The notes: generated from the sequence alone by a model not told the origin. 16,531 bases of DNA from SLJK01 sp964567295 (GCA_964567295.1 CAZMLU010000039.1:1-16531); one strand, 5' to 3'; numbered from the stretch's first letter, positions 1 to 7,402 are shown. Translations and numbers: made by a program.

Positions 1-55
1 CCTCCAGGACAACCTTGGTCTTGAATTCTGCTGAGTAACGGTTTCGTTTTTTCAT
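1..55 (-). CDS. IS3-family transposase OrfA, N-terminal fragment cut by window edge
   Basis: Reading the minus strand from the ATG at 55 gives MKKRNRYSAEFKTKVVLE, which is the recognisable start of IS3-family OrfA proteins, the small helix-turn-helix subunit that binds the element's ends. Only 18 codons lie inside the window; the rest of orfA and orfB would be to the left. The upstream ribosome binding site is weak (TGGAACT), which is common for transposase genes. Identification rests on the basic N-terminus with the YSAEFK..VVLE pattern. Confidence 0.85.
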   Translation of the reverse strand, partial: MKKRNRYSAEFKTKVVLE

Positions 56-118
56 AGTTCCAGTATAACTTATTTTTTCAAATTTGTGTTTCAGGACTTG
101 GGTGCATAATAGCTTACA
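1..118 (-). mobile_element. IS3-family insertion sequence, one end only
   Basis: The transposase start lies about 60 bp from a plausible element tip. IS3-family ends begin with TG, and the minus strand offers TGTAAGCTATTATGCACCC starting at 118; a second candidate tip beginning TGCAGTG starts at 123. The other inverted repeat and the target duplication are outside the window, so the exact boundary cannot be fixed. The element sits against the downstream end of a toxin-like remnant (161-290) and may have interrupted it. Confidence 0.5.
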
Positions 119-160
119 CTGCAAGTCTAAATAATATTATCCGGTTAAAAAAATAATGTT

Positions 161-290
161 TCATCCTTTGGGTATGCCCACAGCTACAGCCGGCCTACTC
201 CCTTCCTGCTCACGTCCCGCGGAGTAATGGGAAGGCAAATTAATTAGCGGTGGATGGTCCTTGCTTCCACCTAAACTCGCTAACTGCCAT
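161..290 (-). pseudogene. MazF/PemK-family toxin remnant, frameshifted
   Basis: From an ATG at 290 one minus-strand frame reads MAVSEFRWKQG and stops at 240. A shifted frame then gives LINLPSHYSAGREQEGSRPA followed by VAVGIPKG and a stop at 161. The pattern LP....GREQ.GSRPAV is the hallmark N-terminal stretch of MazF/PemK endoribonuclease toxins (compare GSEQAGHRPAVV in E. coli MazF), and FRWKQG fits the basic residues before the first strand. A single indel near 245-262 would join the two pieces. The C-terminal two thirds of a normal toxin (about 110 residues) is absent, with an IS end just beyond. No intact antitoxin gene is visible. Family assignment is from motif recall only. Confidence 0.45.
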
Positions 291-353
291 TTCTGTGAAA
301 ATATCGTCCGGCAACTCTTGCCAGCTGACATCGGCGTTTCAATGCCGCGCATT

Positions 354-1076
354 CTATTTCATCATGTTCCCATGTTCAACTCTCGTTTTTTGCCTTATAA
401 CATGAATAGCGATAGCATCGGTAACCCCATGGCAGGTGCATGCCGTACTCAACAAATAATTACCCCCAGCACTTGATAATTTGGAGCGCATCGTCAGCAG
501 GTCAGTAAACGGGTAGCCGCCTACTCCGGGAGCTAGAATGCGGCTGCGCACGACCAGGGGATGATACCCGGCGCACGGTGTCTCTTCCAGGATGCGGTAG
601 AGAGGAGCTGGGTGAGGCTGCCCTGTTATATAGCAGTTTTCCTCTGGTTCAGGGCAATCGTCGGGGCAGGTAAAATCACTGAGGCTGCAATAAAGTGTTC
701 CGGTGGGAGTACGATGCTGCCATAATACCCCTTTCGGGTTAAATGCTTGGGGCAACGGCAGTCCTTCTGCTGTATAAGTGTCGCCTGTCCTATTTAGCGT
801 ATACAGCACTCCTTCCAAAGCTAGATGCAGGGGCAAGGCAGGCACAATCCAATATGAAACCGCCTCGGATTCAGGCAACTCTGCCAGGTAATGTATGCCG
901 TCCCCGTGATGAGTCTGATCTGCATGCTCTTCTACCCCGCGCAGTCGTTCCCGATCATTGTCAACCGCAACGACCCGGGGAGATGGGGATAGACTCTTAA
1001 GGGCTTGCACTGCCCGATGACCAAAATGGCCGCAGCCGATAACTATGTAGGTTTCCCTGTTGTCATTGTGAAACAT
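354..1076 (-). CDS. TrkA-N-like NAD(P)-binding protein with cysteine-rich C-terminal half
   Basis: This is a 240-residue soluble protein. Residues 10-45 form a Rossmann nucleotide-binding start (IVIGCGHFGH, then VVAVDND with the acidic residue that usually favours NAD), as in TrkA-N/RCK domains. The second half is unlike RCK proteins: Cys130, Cys137, Cys141 and Cys148 form C-x6-C-x3-C-x6-C, with Cys168 and a CTCH cluster at 213-216, suggesting a metal or Fe-S site (inference). I chose the ATG at 1076 because GGGGTGA lies just before it; the upstream in-frame ATG at 1100 lacks such a site and would add eight residues. A 12-codon ORF with a stronger ribosome binding site ends 10 bases before the start. 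No potassium channel or Trk partner is nearby, so a transport role is not supported. Confidence 0.7.
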   Translation of the reverse strand: MFHNDNRETYIVIGCGHFGHRAVQALKSLSPSPRVVAVDNDRERLRGVEEHADQTHHGDGIHYLAELPESEAVSYWIVPALPLHLALEGVLYTLNRTGDTYTAEGLPLPQAFNPKGVLWQHRTPTGTLYCSLSDFTCPDDCPEPEENCYITGQPHPAPLYRILEETPCAGYHPLVVRSRILAPGVGGYPFTDLLTMRSKLSSAGGNYLLSTACTCHGVTDAIAIHVIRQKTRVEHGNMMK

Positions 1077-1086
1077 AGCTTCACCC

Positions 1087-1125
1087 CTATAACCTAGCAT
1101 TCTTATAAAATTCAGTCATGGACAT
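1087..1125 (-). CDS. Possible 12-residue leader peptide upstream of the NAD-binding protein
   Basis: The minus strand carries AAAGGAGG followed by ATG at 1125 and a short frame, MSMTEFYKNARL, ending in TAG. The ribosome binding site of the next gene (GGGGTGA) begins about where this frame stops, which would suit translational coupling. It could instead be the displaced true N-terminus of the downstream protein after a small indel, or chance. The strong Shine-Dalgarno sequence is the only positive evidence. Confidence 0.3.
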   Translation of the reverse strand: MSMTEFYKNARL

Positions 1126-1366
1126 CTCAATCCTCCTTTATTCTGTTAATTCACACAATTCTTCAGAAAGGCCAATATCTCCTGCTTGTTCGGGTTGTGT
1201 TTTTTTGTTTGTTTTACTATTAAACTGTTATCATTGTCCTTAAGATAGATAGATGGCTAATTTCCAGATAACTGCTTGCAGGTATTAAAGGTAAGTATGA
1301 AGAAGGTGAATTTATAGTGACCCTAAAAGGGCAAACTTGAATATTATTATAGAAAGGGTGATTAAA

Positions 1367-1840
1367 ATGGGTTTTGCTCTTTCAGATTTAAAGTTGACCA
1401 GTTCGGCTTTTGAATTCCGTGGTGAAATTCCTAAAAAGTATACGGGTGAGGGTGAAAACGTCTCACCTCCGTTGGAATGAGCCAACGTTCCAGAGAGAAC
1501 TAAATCCTTCGCGTTAATTTGCCATGACCCGGATGCTCCCCTGATTTCTCCGGGCACTTACGGGTTCGTTCATTGGGTCCACTACAATATCCCCGCTTCG
1601 GTTACTATCCTGTCGGAAGACACAGAAGAATATACCACCGGGGTTAACGATGCCCAAAAGCAAGGCTATATGGGCCCTATGCCCCCTGAAGGGCACGGAA
1701 CTCACCACTACTTTTTCTGGTTGCTGGCCCTGGATAAAGAGTTAGACCTAGAACGGGGCCTGAGCATGTGGCAGCTCCTGAAAAAAATTGAGCCTCATGT
1801 GATCGGCATGAACCGCCTGCTCGGCACCTATGAAAGATAA
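1367..1840 (+). pseudogene. PEBP family (YbhB/YbcL-type) protein interrupted by an in-frame TGA
   Basis: The frame from the ATG at 1367 (preceded by AAAGGGTG) encodes a 157-codon phosphatidylethanolamine-binding-protein-like product if codon 38 is ignored. Family features in order are IPKKYTGEGENVSPPLE at 21-37, FALICHDPDAP in the ligand-pocket region, FVHWVHYNIP, a GYMGPMPPEGHGTHHYFFWL stretch, and the C-terminal LLGTYER. Codon 38 (1478-1480) is TGA exactly where bacterial homologues carry Trp in PPLEW. The rest of the frame is undamaged, so a single TGG-to-TGA change is the only lesion. It may be a recent pseudogene or a base error. Recoding is unlikely because other genes in the window use TGG for Trp and TGA as a stop. 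Full length otherwise matches the family (about 150-160 residues). Confidence 0.8.
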
Positions 1841-1950
1841 GACCATTTTTTAAAAATCCTCTCCAAAACAGTTGATAAAAACTCTTGATCGGATAGGAAG
1901 GCATAAACTTCATTGATTTCCTTCATTTTCTCTGCTGCTCCGGGAAACAT
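1828..1950 (-). pseudogene. Small ORF resembling part of a J domain (DnaJ-like remnant)
   Basis: A 40-codon minus-strand frame starts at the ATG at 1950 behind AAAAAGGTGATA and includes AEKMKEINEVYAFLSDQE. This resembles helix III of J domains, whose usual pattern is EEKFKEINEAYEVLSDPEKR. The HPD loop and helices I-II that should precede it are missing, and the frame overlaps the last 13 bases of the convergent PEBP gene. It is either a relic of a DnaJ-like gene or an uncharacterised micro-protein. Confidence is low because the match is short. Confidence 0.3.
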
Positions 1951-2008
1951 ATTATCACCTTTTTATCCCTAACAACCCACTCCACAAGCGACAATGGAGG
2001 TCATCAAA

Positions 2009-4138
2009 ATGCTGCCTGAAAAAGATTACAAGAAATTAACCGAACCAAAATCTGTAGCGCTGGTGGGCGTTACAACCCGCCGAGGCAAAGGGAGCAACAA
2101 CCCCCTGGAAGTTCTACTGGAATGGGGCTACCAGGGAACCATATACCCGGTCAACCCCAAAGGAGGCACTATCCTGGGACACCGTGCTTATACCTCCCTG
2201 CTGGAAGTGCCGGAGGTGCCAGACCTTGCTGTTATTTGTGCGCCCCGTGATGCAGTGCCCGAGCTTTTCGAGCAGTGCGGCAGAAAAAAGGTCACCATGG
2301 TTATTATTATCGCCCAGGGTTTCTTTGATGGGGATGAGCAGGGCAAGCTCATCCAAGAGGAGCTTCTTAAGGCCGGGGAAAAATATGGGATCCGGGTCTT
2401 GGGGCCCAATACTTTGGGGGTAGTGAATAATTTCAACGGTCTATGTACTTCCTTCATACGGTTTATTAATAGCACCGCGGAAACGGGAATCCTCTGCCAG
2501 TCGGGGATTTTTGTGAATGGTGCAGCGCAAATAAACAGCGGTATTGGCCTGCTAATAGATACCGGCAATACAACTGACATAGAGTACTCCGACCTGTTAG
2601 GCCACCTGGCGAATGATTCTCGCCTCAAAGTCATAAGCATGCACATGGAAAGTTTGCGGAACGGACCGAAGTTCATGCAAACAGCCAGAGAGGCTTCAGC
2701 GCTTAAGCCGGTGATCGTCTACAAAACGGGAGCCAGCCACGAAGGTTCCAAGATGGCCGGCTCCCACACCGGTGCTCTTTCAGGGGAAGACAGGATTTTT
2801 GAGGAAGCTTTCAGACAATGCGGCCTTTTCAGGGTTGAGGACGTGGAAGAATTAAACGACCTGAACAAAATGTTCTGCACCTTTAACGGCATCGAGGGAA
2901 AACGGATCGGGGTGGTCTCCATCTCCGGCGGAGGCGCCGTCATGGCCATAGACGCATGCTCCAGGCACGGCTTGGAAATAGCGGAAATAAGTCCTCACAC
3001 CCTGGAACAGCTGGATGAATTATTTCCCGAATGGTCACAATGCTGTAACCCTATGGATGTTTGGCCCGCCGCTATTTTCCATGGCTATCACCATGTTTCC
3101 CGCCGCGTCCTGGAGGCTTTTATGGAAGACCCCCAGGTAGATTCGGTGATTTGCATTACCGGTGCATTCCTGGACAGAGAAGGGGATTTCCTGGATGTTA
3201 CCGAACAGATCAAGGAAATTGCCGCTGAACATCCGAATAAGCCCGTAGTCGTCTATTCGTATGGCCCGCGTTTTCAGGATTATGCCAGTGAATTAGAAAA
3301 GGGTCACAACGTTTTACATTTCAACTCTGTTGAGAGGGCGACCAGAGCACTATCCGCCCTCTATCAATATCACCACCTTATAAAGAAAAGGGGGCAGCCC
3401 TCGATAACTCCTCCCCTCCATACCGGGCAGGTCGAAGTAGAGAAGATTCTCGCCGGTAAAGGCCCCGGCAACCTGGCCCAGGGGGACGCTATCAGGATCC
3501 TGGAAGCCAGCGGCTTTCCTGTAGTCCGCTGGGGAACAGCGGAAAGCGTGGAGGGAGCCGTCTCCCTGGCAGAAGAAATAGGCTTTCCCGTAACCATAAA
3601 AGTCGTAAGCGCGGATATCTTTCATAAATCGGATATTGGCGGGTTACGCTTAAATATCAGGAGTTCCCTGCAGCTTCGAGAAGCTTATGCGGAAATGATC
3701 CGGGAAATCGGGCGCAAGGAACCGGAGGCAAAAATTGGGGGAGTCCTGATCCAGGAACATCTTGACGGAGGAATTGAACTGCTCCTGGGCAGCAAAAGGG
3801 ATCCCCAGTTCGGCCCCGTAGTGGTATTTGGTTCCGGTGGCTTGTATACCGAAATATGCGAGGACACCTCCTTGAGGATACTCCCCTTGGGTAGAGAAGA
3901 AATGGCGAAAATGGTGGCAGAAACAAAGGTCAGCAAAATACTGGCCGGGGCAAGGGGTGGCGCTGCCATAGACCAAGAGCGGTTGATAGATTGCCTGGTA
4001 ACCCTTGCGGGACTGGTAGAAGCAAACCCCACCATATCGGAAATGGATATAAACCCCCTGCTAGCAAGGGAAGATAGAGTTGTGGCCTTAGATACCAGGA
4101 TTACACTAGCCGATGGGGTAAAAACGGATAATGTTTGA
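2009..4138 (+). CDS. Acyl-CoA synthetase (NDP-forming), fused alpha-beta, acetate--CoA ligase (ADP-forming) type
   Basis: This cytosolic enzyme interconverts acyl-CoA + ADP + Pi and free acid + CoA + ATP, giving substrate-level ATP during acid or amino-acid fermentation. The 709 residues hold a CoA-binding Rossmann domain at about 10-140 (SVALVGVT, then VLGPNTLGVVN), two succinyl-CoA-ligase-like domains at about 150-460, and a C-terminal ATP-grasp domain at about 485-700. The phosphorylated histidine is His253 in GSHTGALSG. The ATP-grasp-side histidine is His539 in FHKSDIGG, and a stabilising Glu lies at 214 in MHMES. The order alpha then beta on one chain is the common fused form. I prefer the ATG at 2009 because GGAGGT lies 8 bases upstream; the ATG at 1994 would place that site inside the gene. 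Substrate (acetate, branched or aryl acids) cannot be told from sequence. It appears monocistronic. Confidence 0.93.
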   Translation: MLPEKDYKKLTEPKSVALVGVTTRRGKGSNNPLEVLLEWGYQGTIYPVNPKGGTILGHRAYTSLLEVPEVPDLAVICAPRDAVPELFEQCGRKKVTMVIIIAQGFFDGDEQGKLIQEELLKAGEKYGIRVLGPNTLGVVNNFNGLCTSFIRFINSTAETGILCQSGIFVNGAAQINSGIGLLIDTGNTTDIEYSDLLGHLANDSRLKVISMHMESLRNGPKFMQTAREASALKPVIVYKTGASHEGSKMAGSHTGALSGEDRIFEEAFRQCGLFRVEDVEELNDLNKMFCTFNGIEGKRIGVVSISGGGAVMAIDACSRHGLEIAEISPHTLEQLDELFPEWSQCCNPMDVWPAAIFHGYHHVSRRVLEAFMEDPQVDSVICITGAFLDREGDFLDVTEQIKEIAAEHPNKPVVVYSYGPRFQDYASELEKGHNVLHFNSVERATRALSALYQYHHLIKKRGQPSITPPLHTGQVEVEKILAGKGPGNLAQGDAIRILEASGFPVVRWGTAESVEGAVSLAEEIGFPVTIKVVSADIFHKSDIGGLRLNIRSSLQLREAYAEMIREIGRKEPEAKIGGVLIQEHLDGGIELLLGSKRDPQFGPVVVFGSGGLYTEICEDTSLRILPLGREEMAKMVAETKVSKILAGARGGAAIDQERLIDCLVTLAGLVEANPTISEMDINPLLAREDRVVALDTRITLADGVKTDNV

Positions 4139-4245
4139 ACAAAAGAGCTTCCGAATAGCAGTTACAGTCTTAACAATAAATAGGATAAGTGTTTAATATT
4201 TAATATAACCCTGCGAATTTTTAATAAATTAAAAGGCGGCACGAA

Positions 4246-4362
4246 ATGATAGTAATAAACTCAAAAGGTATGCTCTGCGAAGATTGCTGTGCTCTTACAA
4301 CTACCGAAAATAACAGCCAACGTGCGGCACACTCTATGAAGATACCTCGGAATCCCGGGTAA
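4246..4362 (+). CDS. Possible 38-residue small protein with a CxxCC motif
   Basis: An AAGGCGG ribosome binding site precedes an ATG at 4246 and a short frame that includes MLCEDCCALTTTENNSQR and ends in PRNPG before TAA. It lies in the 239-bp gap between the acyl-CoA synthetase and the convergent GlsB-type gene. I do not recognise it. The cysteine cluster (Cys-x2-Cys-Cys) could bind metal, but the frame is short enough to be chance. Confidence 0.25.
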   Translation: MIVINSKGMLCEDCCALTTTENNSQRAAHSMKIPRNPG

Positions 4363-4377
4363 ATATATGGTCTAATC

Positions 4378-4632
4378 TTACCTAAACTTTAACATCTTGG
4401 CCACATAGAGAAGTATTATCGCGCCCAGTAAAGCCACTACAAATGTAGAAAGATTGAAACCGGTGAGCGGGTCTGGGATACCAAGAACGGCACCGGCCAA
4501 CCAGCCGCCCAAAAAGGCCCCGATTATTCCAATCACCACATTACCGATCAACCCAAAACCCTTCCCCTTGACTAACATGCCGGCCACCCAACCGGCAAGC
4601 CCACCTATAATTATCCAGGTCAAAAGCCCCAT
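4378..4632 (-). CDS. GlsB/YeaQ/YmgE family small membrane protein (transglycosylase-associated)
   Basis: This is an 84-residue, very hydrophobic protein with three predicted membrane segments at about 3-22, 28-50 and 60-80, joined by short basic loops (LVKGKGFG) and rich in glycine-zipper spacing (GGLAGWVAGML, GAFLGGWLAGAVLG). The N-terminal IIIGGLAGWVAG and the NVVIGIIGAFLGGWL stretch are typical of the YeaQ/GlsB family, small inner-membrane proteins induced by stress whose molecular role is not established. GAAAGGAG sits 9 bases before the ATG. It stands alone, convergent with the upstream acyl-CoA synthetase and divergent from the LytM gene. Confidence 0.9.
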   Translation of the reverse strand: MGLLTWIIIGGLAGWVAGMLVKGKGFGLIGNVVIGIIGAFLGGWLAGAVLGIPDPLTGFNLSTFVVALLGAIILLYVAKMLKFR

Positions 4633-4860
4633 GTCAATTACTCCTTTCTAAGAAAAATTTATTATTATATTTAAATATTCTGTTAATATAGCGCGAGTCC
4701 TCCTTCCTGAGAAAATTTATTTATAGCACACCCCAATTAATGAAAAATTTATCCTTTTTCCAAAGAGCAAGCAGGATATTTTAGTAATAACTCGAAGTAT
4801 TAAAAGATGTTAAATAAATTTAATCAAATTTAACGAACTTTTGATGGAGGGAAAACACAT

Positions 4861-5799
4861 ATGCATAGAATAATAATTTCTGCAGCAGTTTTTCTTATTT
4901 TGGTTGTTACGGGAATGCCTGCCTGGGCCTTCAGCGATGATGTGCAAATTTTTATAGAAGAAAAAGAATATACTTTTGAACCTCCCCCTTTTATCCGTGA
5001 AGGAACAACAATGGTTCCCATGCGCAACTTCTTCGAGTCAATGGATGCTGAAGTGGAATGGTGTAATGAAAAACGCGCTGCTCTCGGATACTGGAATGAT
5101 AAAGAAGTTCAAATTACTAACAATGCCACCAGCCCCAAGGTTAACGGAGAAGAGGTCAAAATTAATCTTCCTTCAGAAATAAAAAACGGGAGCCTTTTTA
5201 TGCCCATACGGTTTGCAGCAGAATTCTTCGAACATGATCTTGAGTGGGATCCTGATAAGCGTGCTGTAATTCTAGACAATGGTGATGAACGGTTGACAGA
5301 GGAAACGAAGAAAGCCGATTCTTCAAAAGTTGAAGAAGAAGTCGATGAGGGAGCTGAAAAAAGCGACGGCGAAGGCGACAGCTCCAACAGTTATGAACCC
5401 ACCGGTGATTTTATATGGCCCGTGGAAGGCGGTCAAGTGGTATCCGAATACGGACCTAGAGGCGGCCGTTTTCATTACGGTCTCGACATCGGCGCAGACA
5501 AGGGAACCCCGATCCTGGCCTCTGACAACGGAAAAGTAATCGTCTCAGGTTGGGAAAGTGACGGTTACGGCTACTCCGTAGTAATCGAGCACGGTGAATA
5601 CTCCACACGGTATGCTCACAATTCAAGGAACCTTGTAAACGTTGGTGAATATGTAAGTCAAGGGGATATTATCGCCGAAATAGGGAGAACAGGTAACGCC
5701 AGCTGTTTCCACGTGCACTTCGAGGTCCGCTATGGAGGTCATGCCGGGGGCAACACCGATACCCACCGCGATCCTGCAAATTACATCAGCCGGGAGTAA
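4861..5799 (+). CDS. Secreted LytM/M23 metallopeptidase with copper-amine-oxidase-type stalk domain
   Basis: This is a 312-residue exported protein. A signal peptide occupies 1-23 (basic start, hydrophobic core, cleavage likely after AWA). Residues about 28-140 match the copper amine oxidase N-terminal (stalk) domain used by Firmicutes surface proteins (MVPMRNFFESMDAEVEW, then SLFMPIRFAAEFF). Residues 142-180 are an acidic, Ser-rich linker, and 185-309 form the M23/LytM peptidase. Zinc ligands and catalytic residues are present: His205 and Asp209 in HYGLD, His253 in YAH, and HVH at 284-286. It should therefore be an active peptidoglycan endopeptidase, or one tuned to cleave cross-links during wall growth. 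The start follows TGGAGGG at a normal distance. A 12-bp hairpin covers the last codons and stop. It faces the VanW gene. Confidence 0.92.
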   Translation: MHRIIISAAVFLILVVTGMPAWAFSDDVQIFIEEKEYTFEPPPFIREGTTMVPMRNFFESMDAEVEWCNEKRAALGYWNDKEVQITNNATSPKVNGEEVKINLPSEIKNGSLFMPIRFAAEFFEHDLEWDPDKRAVILDNGDERLTEETKKADSSKVEEEVDEGAEKSDGEGDSSNSYEPTGDFIWPVEGGQVVSEYGPRGGRFHYGLDIGADKGTPILASDNGKVIVSGWESDGYGYSVVIEHGEYSTRYAHNSRNLVNVGEYVSQGDIIAEIGRTGNASCFHVHFEVRYGGHAGGNTDTHRDPANYISRE

Positions 5800-5820
5800 T
5801 TTAAAAAGCTCCCGGCTGAT
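5785..5820. terminator. Perfect 12-bp inverted repeat between convergent genes, possible terminator
   Basis: ATCAGCCGGGAG (5785-5796) and CTCCCGGCTGAT (5809-5820) are exact complements with a 12-base loop. The left arm lies within the last codons of the LytM gene and the stop is at the start of the loop. No clear T-run follows directly. A second, imperfect hairpin (ATAAGT with ACTTAT, about 5835-5862) lies beyond it and contains a T6 run in its arm. It may end transcription from both sides or protect the mRNA 3' end. Confidence 0.5.
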
Positions 5821-5880
5821 ACAGCTTGCTGTAAATAAGTTTTTTGCTCCGCAAGACTTATATAAGTTTGAACTCCTTAT

Positions 5881-7402
5881 TTATTCCACCGCTTCTCTCT
5901 CCTCCGCCTCTTCTTCCACTTCGGGGGNNNNNNNNNNNNNNNNNNNNNNNNNNNNNNNNNNNNNNNNNNNNNNNNNNNNNNNNNNNNNNNNNNNNNNNNN
6001 NNNNNNNNNNNNNNNNNNNNNNNNNNNCTTCGGGGGTTTCTTCGTCGGAGGCTTCTTCCACTTCGGGTGCTTCTTCTAAGGTTTCTCCATTTTCCGGTTC
6101 TTTTTCATCTTCTTCTTTTTCGTCTTCTGCAGGCTCTTCTTTTTCCTCTTCTTCTTTTTCAAGAGGCACCTCAACAACCCGCTTCATGGGACTGTAATAA
6201 TCACGGGACAGGAATTCATATTCACCGTCCAGGTATCTCCAGCTTATAGCTTCATAGCCTTGCTGCCCATCTTCCACAACTTTTTTCTCCTCCAAATCTT
6301 CTACTTCTTTTTCTTCTACAGGAGGATCAATCCACTTTTCAATTTTTGAATCTACTGTTACCTCGGTTTCTTTTGTGCCAAAAACCCTGGTTTCAATTAA
6401 GCCCTTCTCTGTATCTACATTCATACGTATATAAATATGATTTCCCAGGGAATTTTTAAATCTCAAATCAACGTTCCCATAAGATACAGCAGCATCCCTG
6501 GCCAGCGGCACATACCAGACAGGTAGAGAATGGGAATATCTTTCCACTGTCTCCAGACCTGCAAGCAGTACAGCATTGTAGAGAGTTGAAGAGACCTGGC
6601 ATACCCCACCGCCAATACCGGTGGTTACCGTGCCTGCTCTGTAAACGGGAGCAGATTGAAAACCCCTGTCCGCAGTGTAAGGTCCGGCAGTTTTATTAAA
6701 GCTAAAAATTCCTTCGGGCGAAAGCAGGGTGTGATCAATGCTATTAACCGCTAATTTAAGATTTGCACTACGCTTTTCCTGTCTCGGGTTAAACTCGGTA
6801 GAATAAGAGGAGATTAATTCCTTAACCCCTTTCCTTTCTATATCTTCTGTTGTTACCTCTGGCGAAAAGCTTTCCAGCAGGAGGACTGCTTCATCTTCCC
6901 TGGCATTTTCCACAATTGTCTTTACTGAGCCTTCCAGGTCAATTCTTTCTCCATCCCGGTGTTCCTTTATACTGGGTTCCTGCTCCACAATCAGCTGCGC
7001 ATCTTGAGGCTCCTGCAGCACAAGGGGGAAGAGGTCTTCTATCTTATTTTCCATTGTCTCGGCACAGTAATCAAAATCCAACTGGTATTCTGCAGCCCTT
7101 TCCATCAACTCATCATCATTGTCGAAGTAAAAATTAAAACCTAGATCGCGCACATTGACGACCTTTTCCTCCTCGTCCAAAACCAGTGTTATCTCCCTCT
7201 CGTTCCAATCCTGCTCAACTTTTTCCTTGACTACTTCAAATTCTTCATAGGTTAAACCCGCAATATCCTCACCTTCCAGGGTGGTTGCTTCCGGAATAGT
7301 CTTTTCCGGATTTTTTTCTTCAGAAACGCTCTCTTTACACCCTATCCCCACACCGAAAAGCAAAAACGCCATCAATGTTATTATAAATGCCTTTTTAAAC
7401 AT
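5881..7402 (-). CDS. VanW family lipoprotein with PGBD_4-like domain; C-terminal acidic tail crosses an assembly gap
   Basis: The ATG at 7402 lies 11 bases after AAAAGGAG. Residues 1-22 form an export signal with a lipidation-type end (GVGIGC, Cys22), so the protein is probably anchored to the outer face of the membrane. About 45-190 resembles the domain preceding VanW in YoaR-like proteins, and 200-345 is the VanW domain (FSFNKTAGPYTADRGFQSAP, GIGGGVCQVSSTLYNA, then HSLPVWYVP). From about 360 the chain turns acidic, becoming almost pure Glu/Asp/Pro. One hundred Ns interrupt this tail. The literal frame past the Ns gives an out-of-character basic Arg/Gly end that stops at 5858. The adjacent frame gives PEVEEEAEEREAVE and a TAA at 5881-5883, continuing the acidic repeat, so I place the stop there. 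VanW's biochemical role is unknown; cell-wall association is inferred from partner domains and neighbours. Confidence 0.88.
5928..6027. other. Assembly gap (100 Ns) inside the VanW acidic tail
   Basis: Exactly 100 Ns, the usual placeholder for a gap of unknown length. The same nine bases, CTTCGGGGG, flank it on both sides (5919-5927 and 6028-6036), and a 16-base unit TCTTCCACTTCGGG recurs nearby. This shows that short tandem repeats coding for Glu/Pro caused the break. Keeping the acidic frame needs a true gap that is a multiple of three; a nine-base overlap (no gap at all) satisfies this. Confidence 0.98.

Noticed and set aside
161..352. A single 63-residue minus-strand protein starting at 352
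   Set aside because: Its N-terminal half has no recognisable features or ribosome binding site; only the C-terminal half matches a toxin motif, and the better toxin N-terminus is in another frame.
1151..1208. Plus-strand ACACAA...TTGTGT plus T7 as an intrinsic terminator
   Set aside because: The stem is only six base pairs around a loop of about 36 bases, and no plus-strand gene lies upstream.
1140..1238. Minus-strand frame ending NPNKQEILAFLKNCVN just upstream of the possible leader peptide
   Set aside because: It has no start codon and opens right after a stop; protein-like composition alone is not enough.
1253..1340. Short plus-strand pieces MANFQITAC and GIKGKYEEGEFIVTLKGQT before the PEBP gene that could join with one frameshift
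   Set aside because: Too short, no clear ribosome binding site, and needs a frame change; no family recognised.
1478..1480. TGA in the PEBP gene as selenocysteine
   Set aside because: The family has Trp, not Cys, at this position, and no convincing SECIS-type hairpin follows.
4664..4686. TATAAT (4669-4664, minus) and TTAACA (4686-4681, minus) as promoter of the GlsB-type gene
   Set aside because: Spacing is only 11 bases, too short for a sigma-70-type promoter; the region is simply AT-rich.
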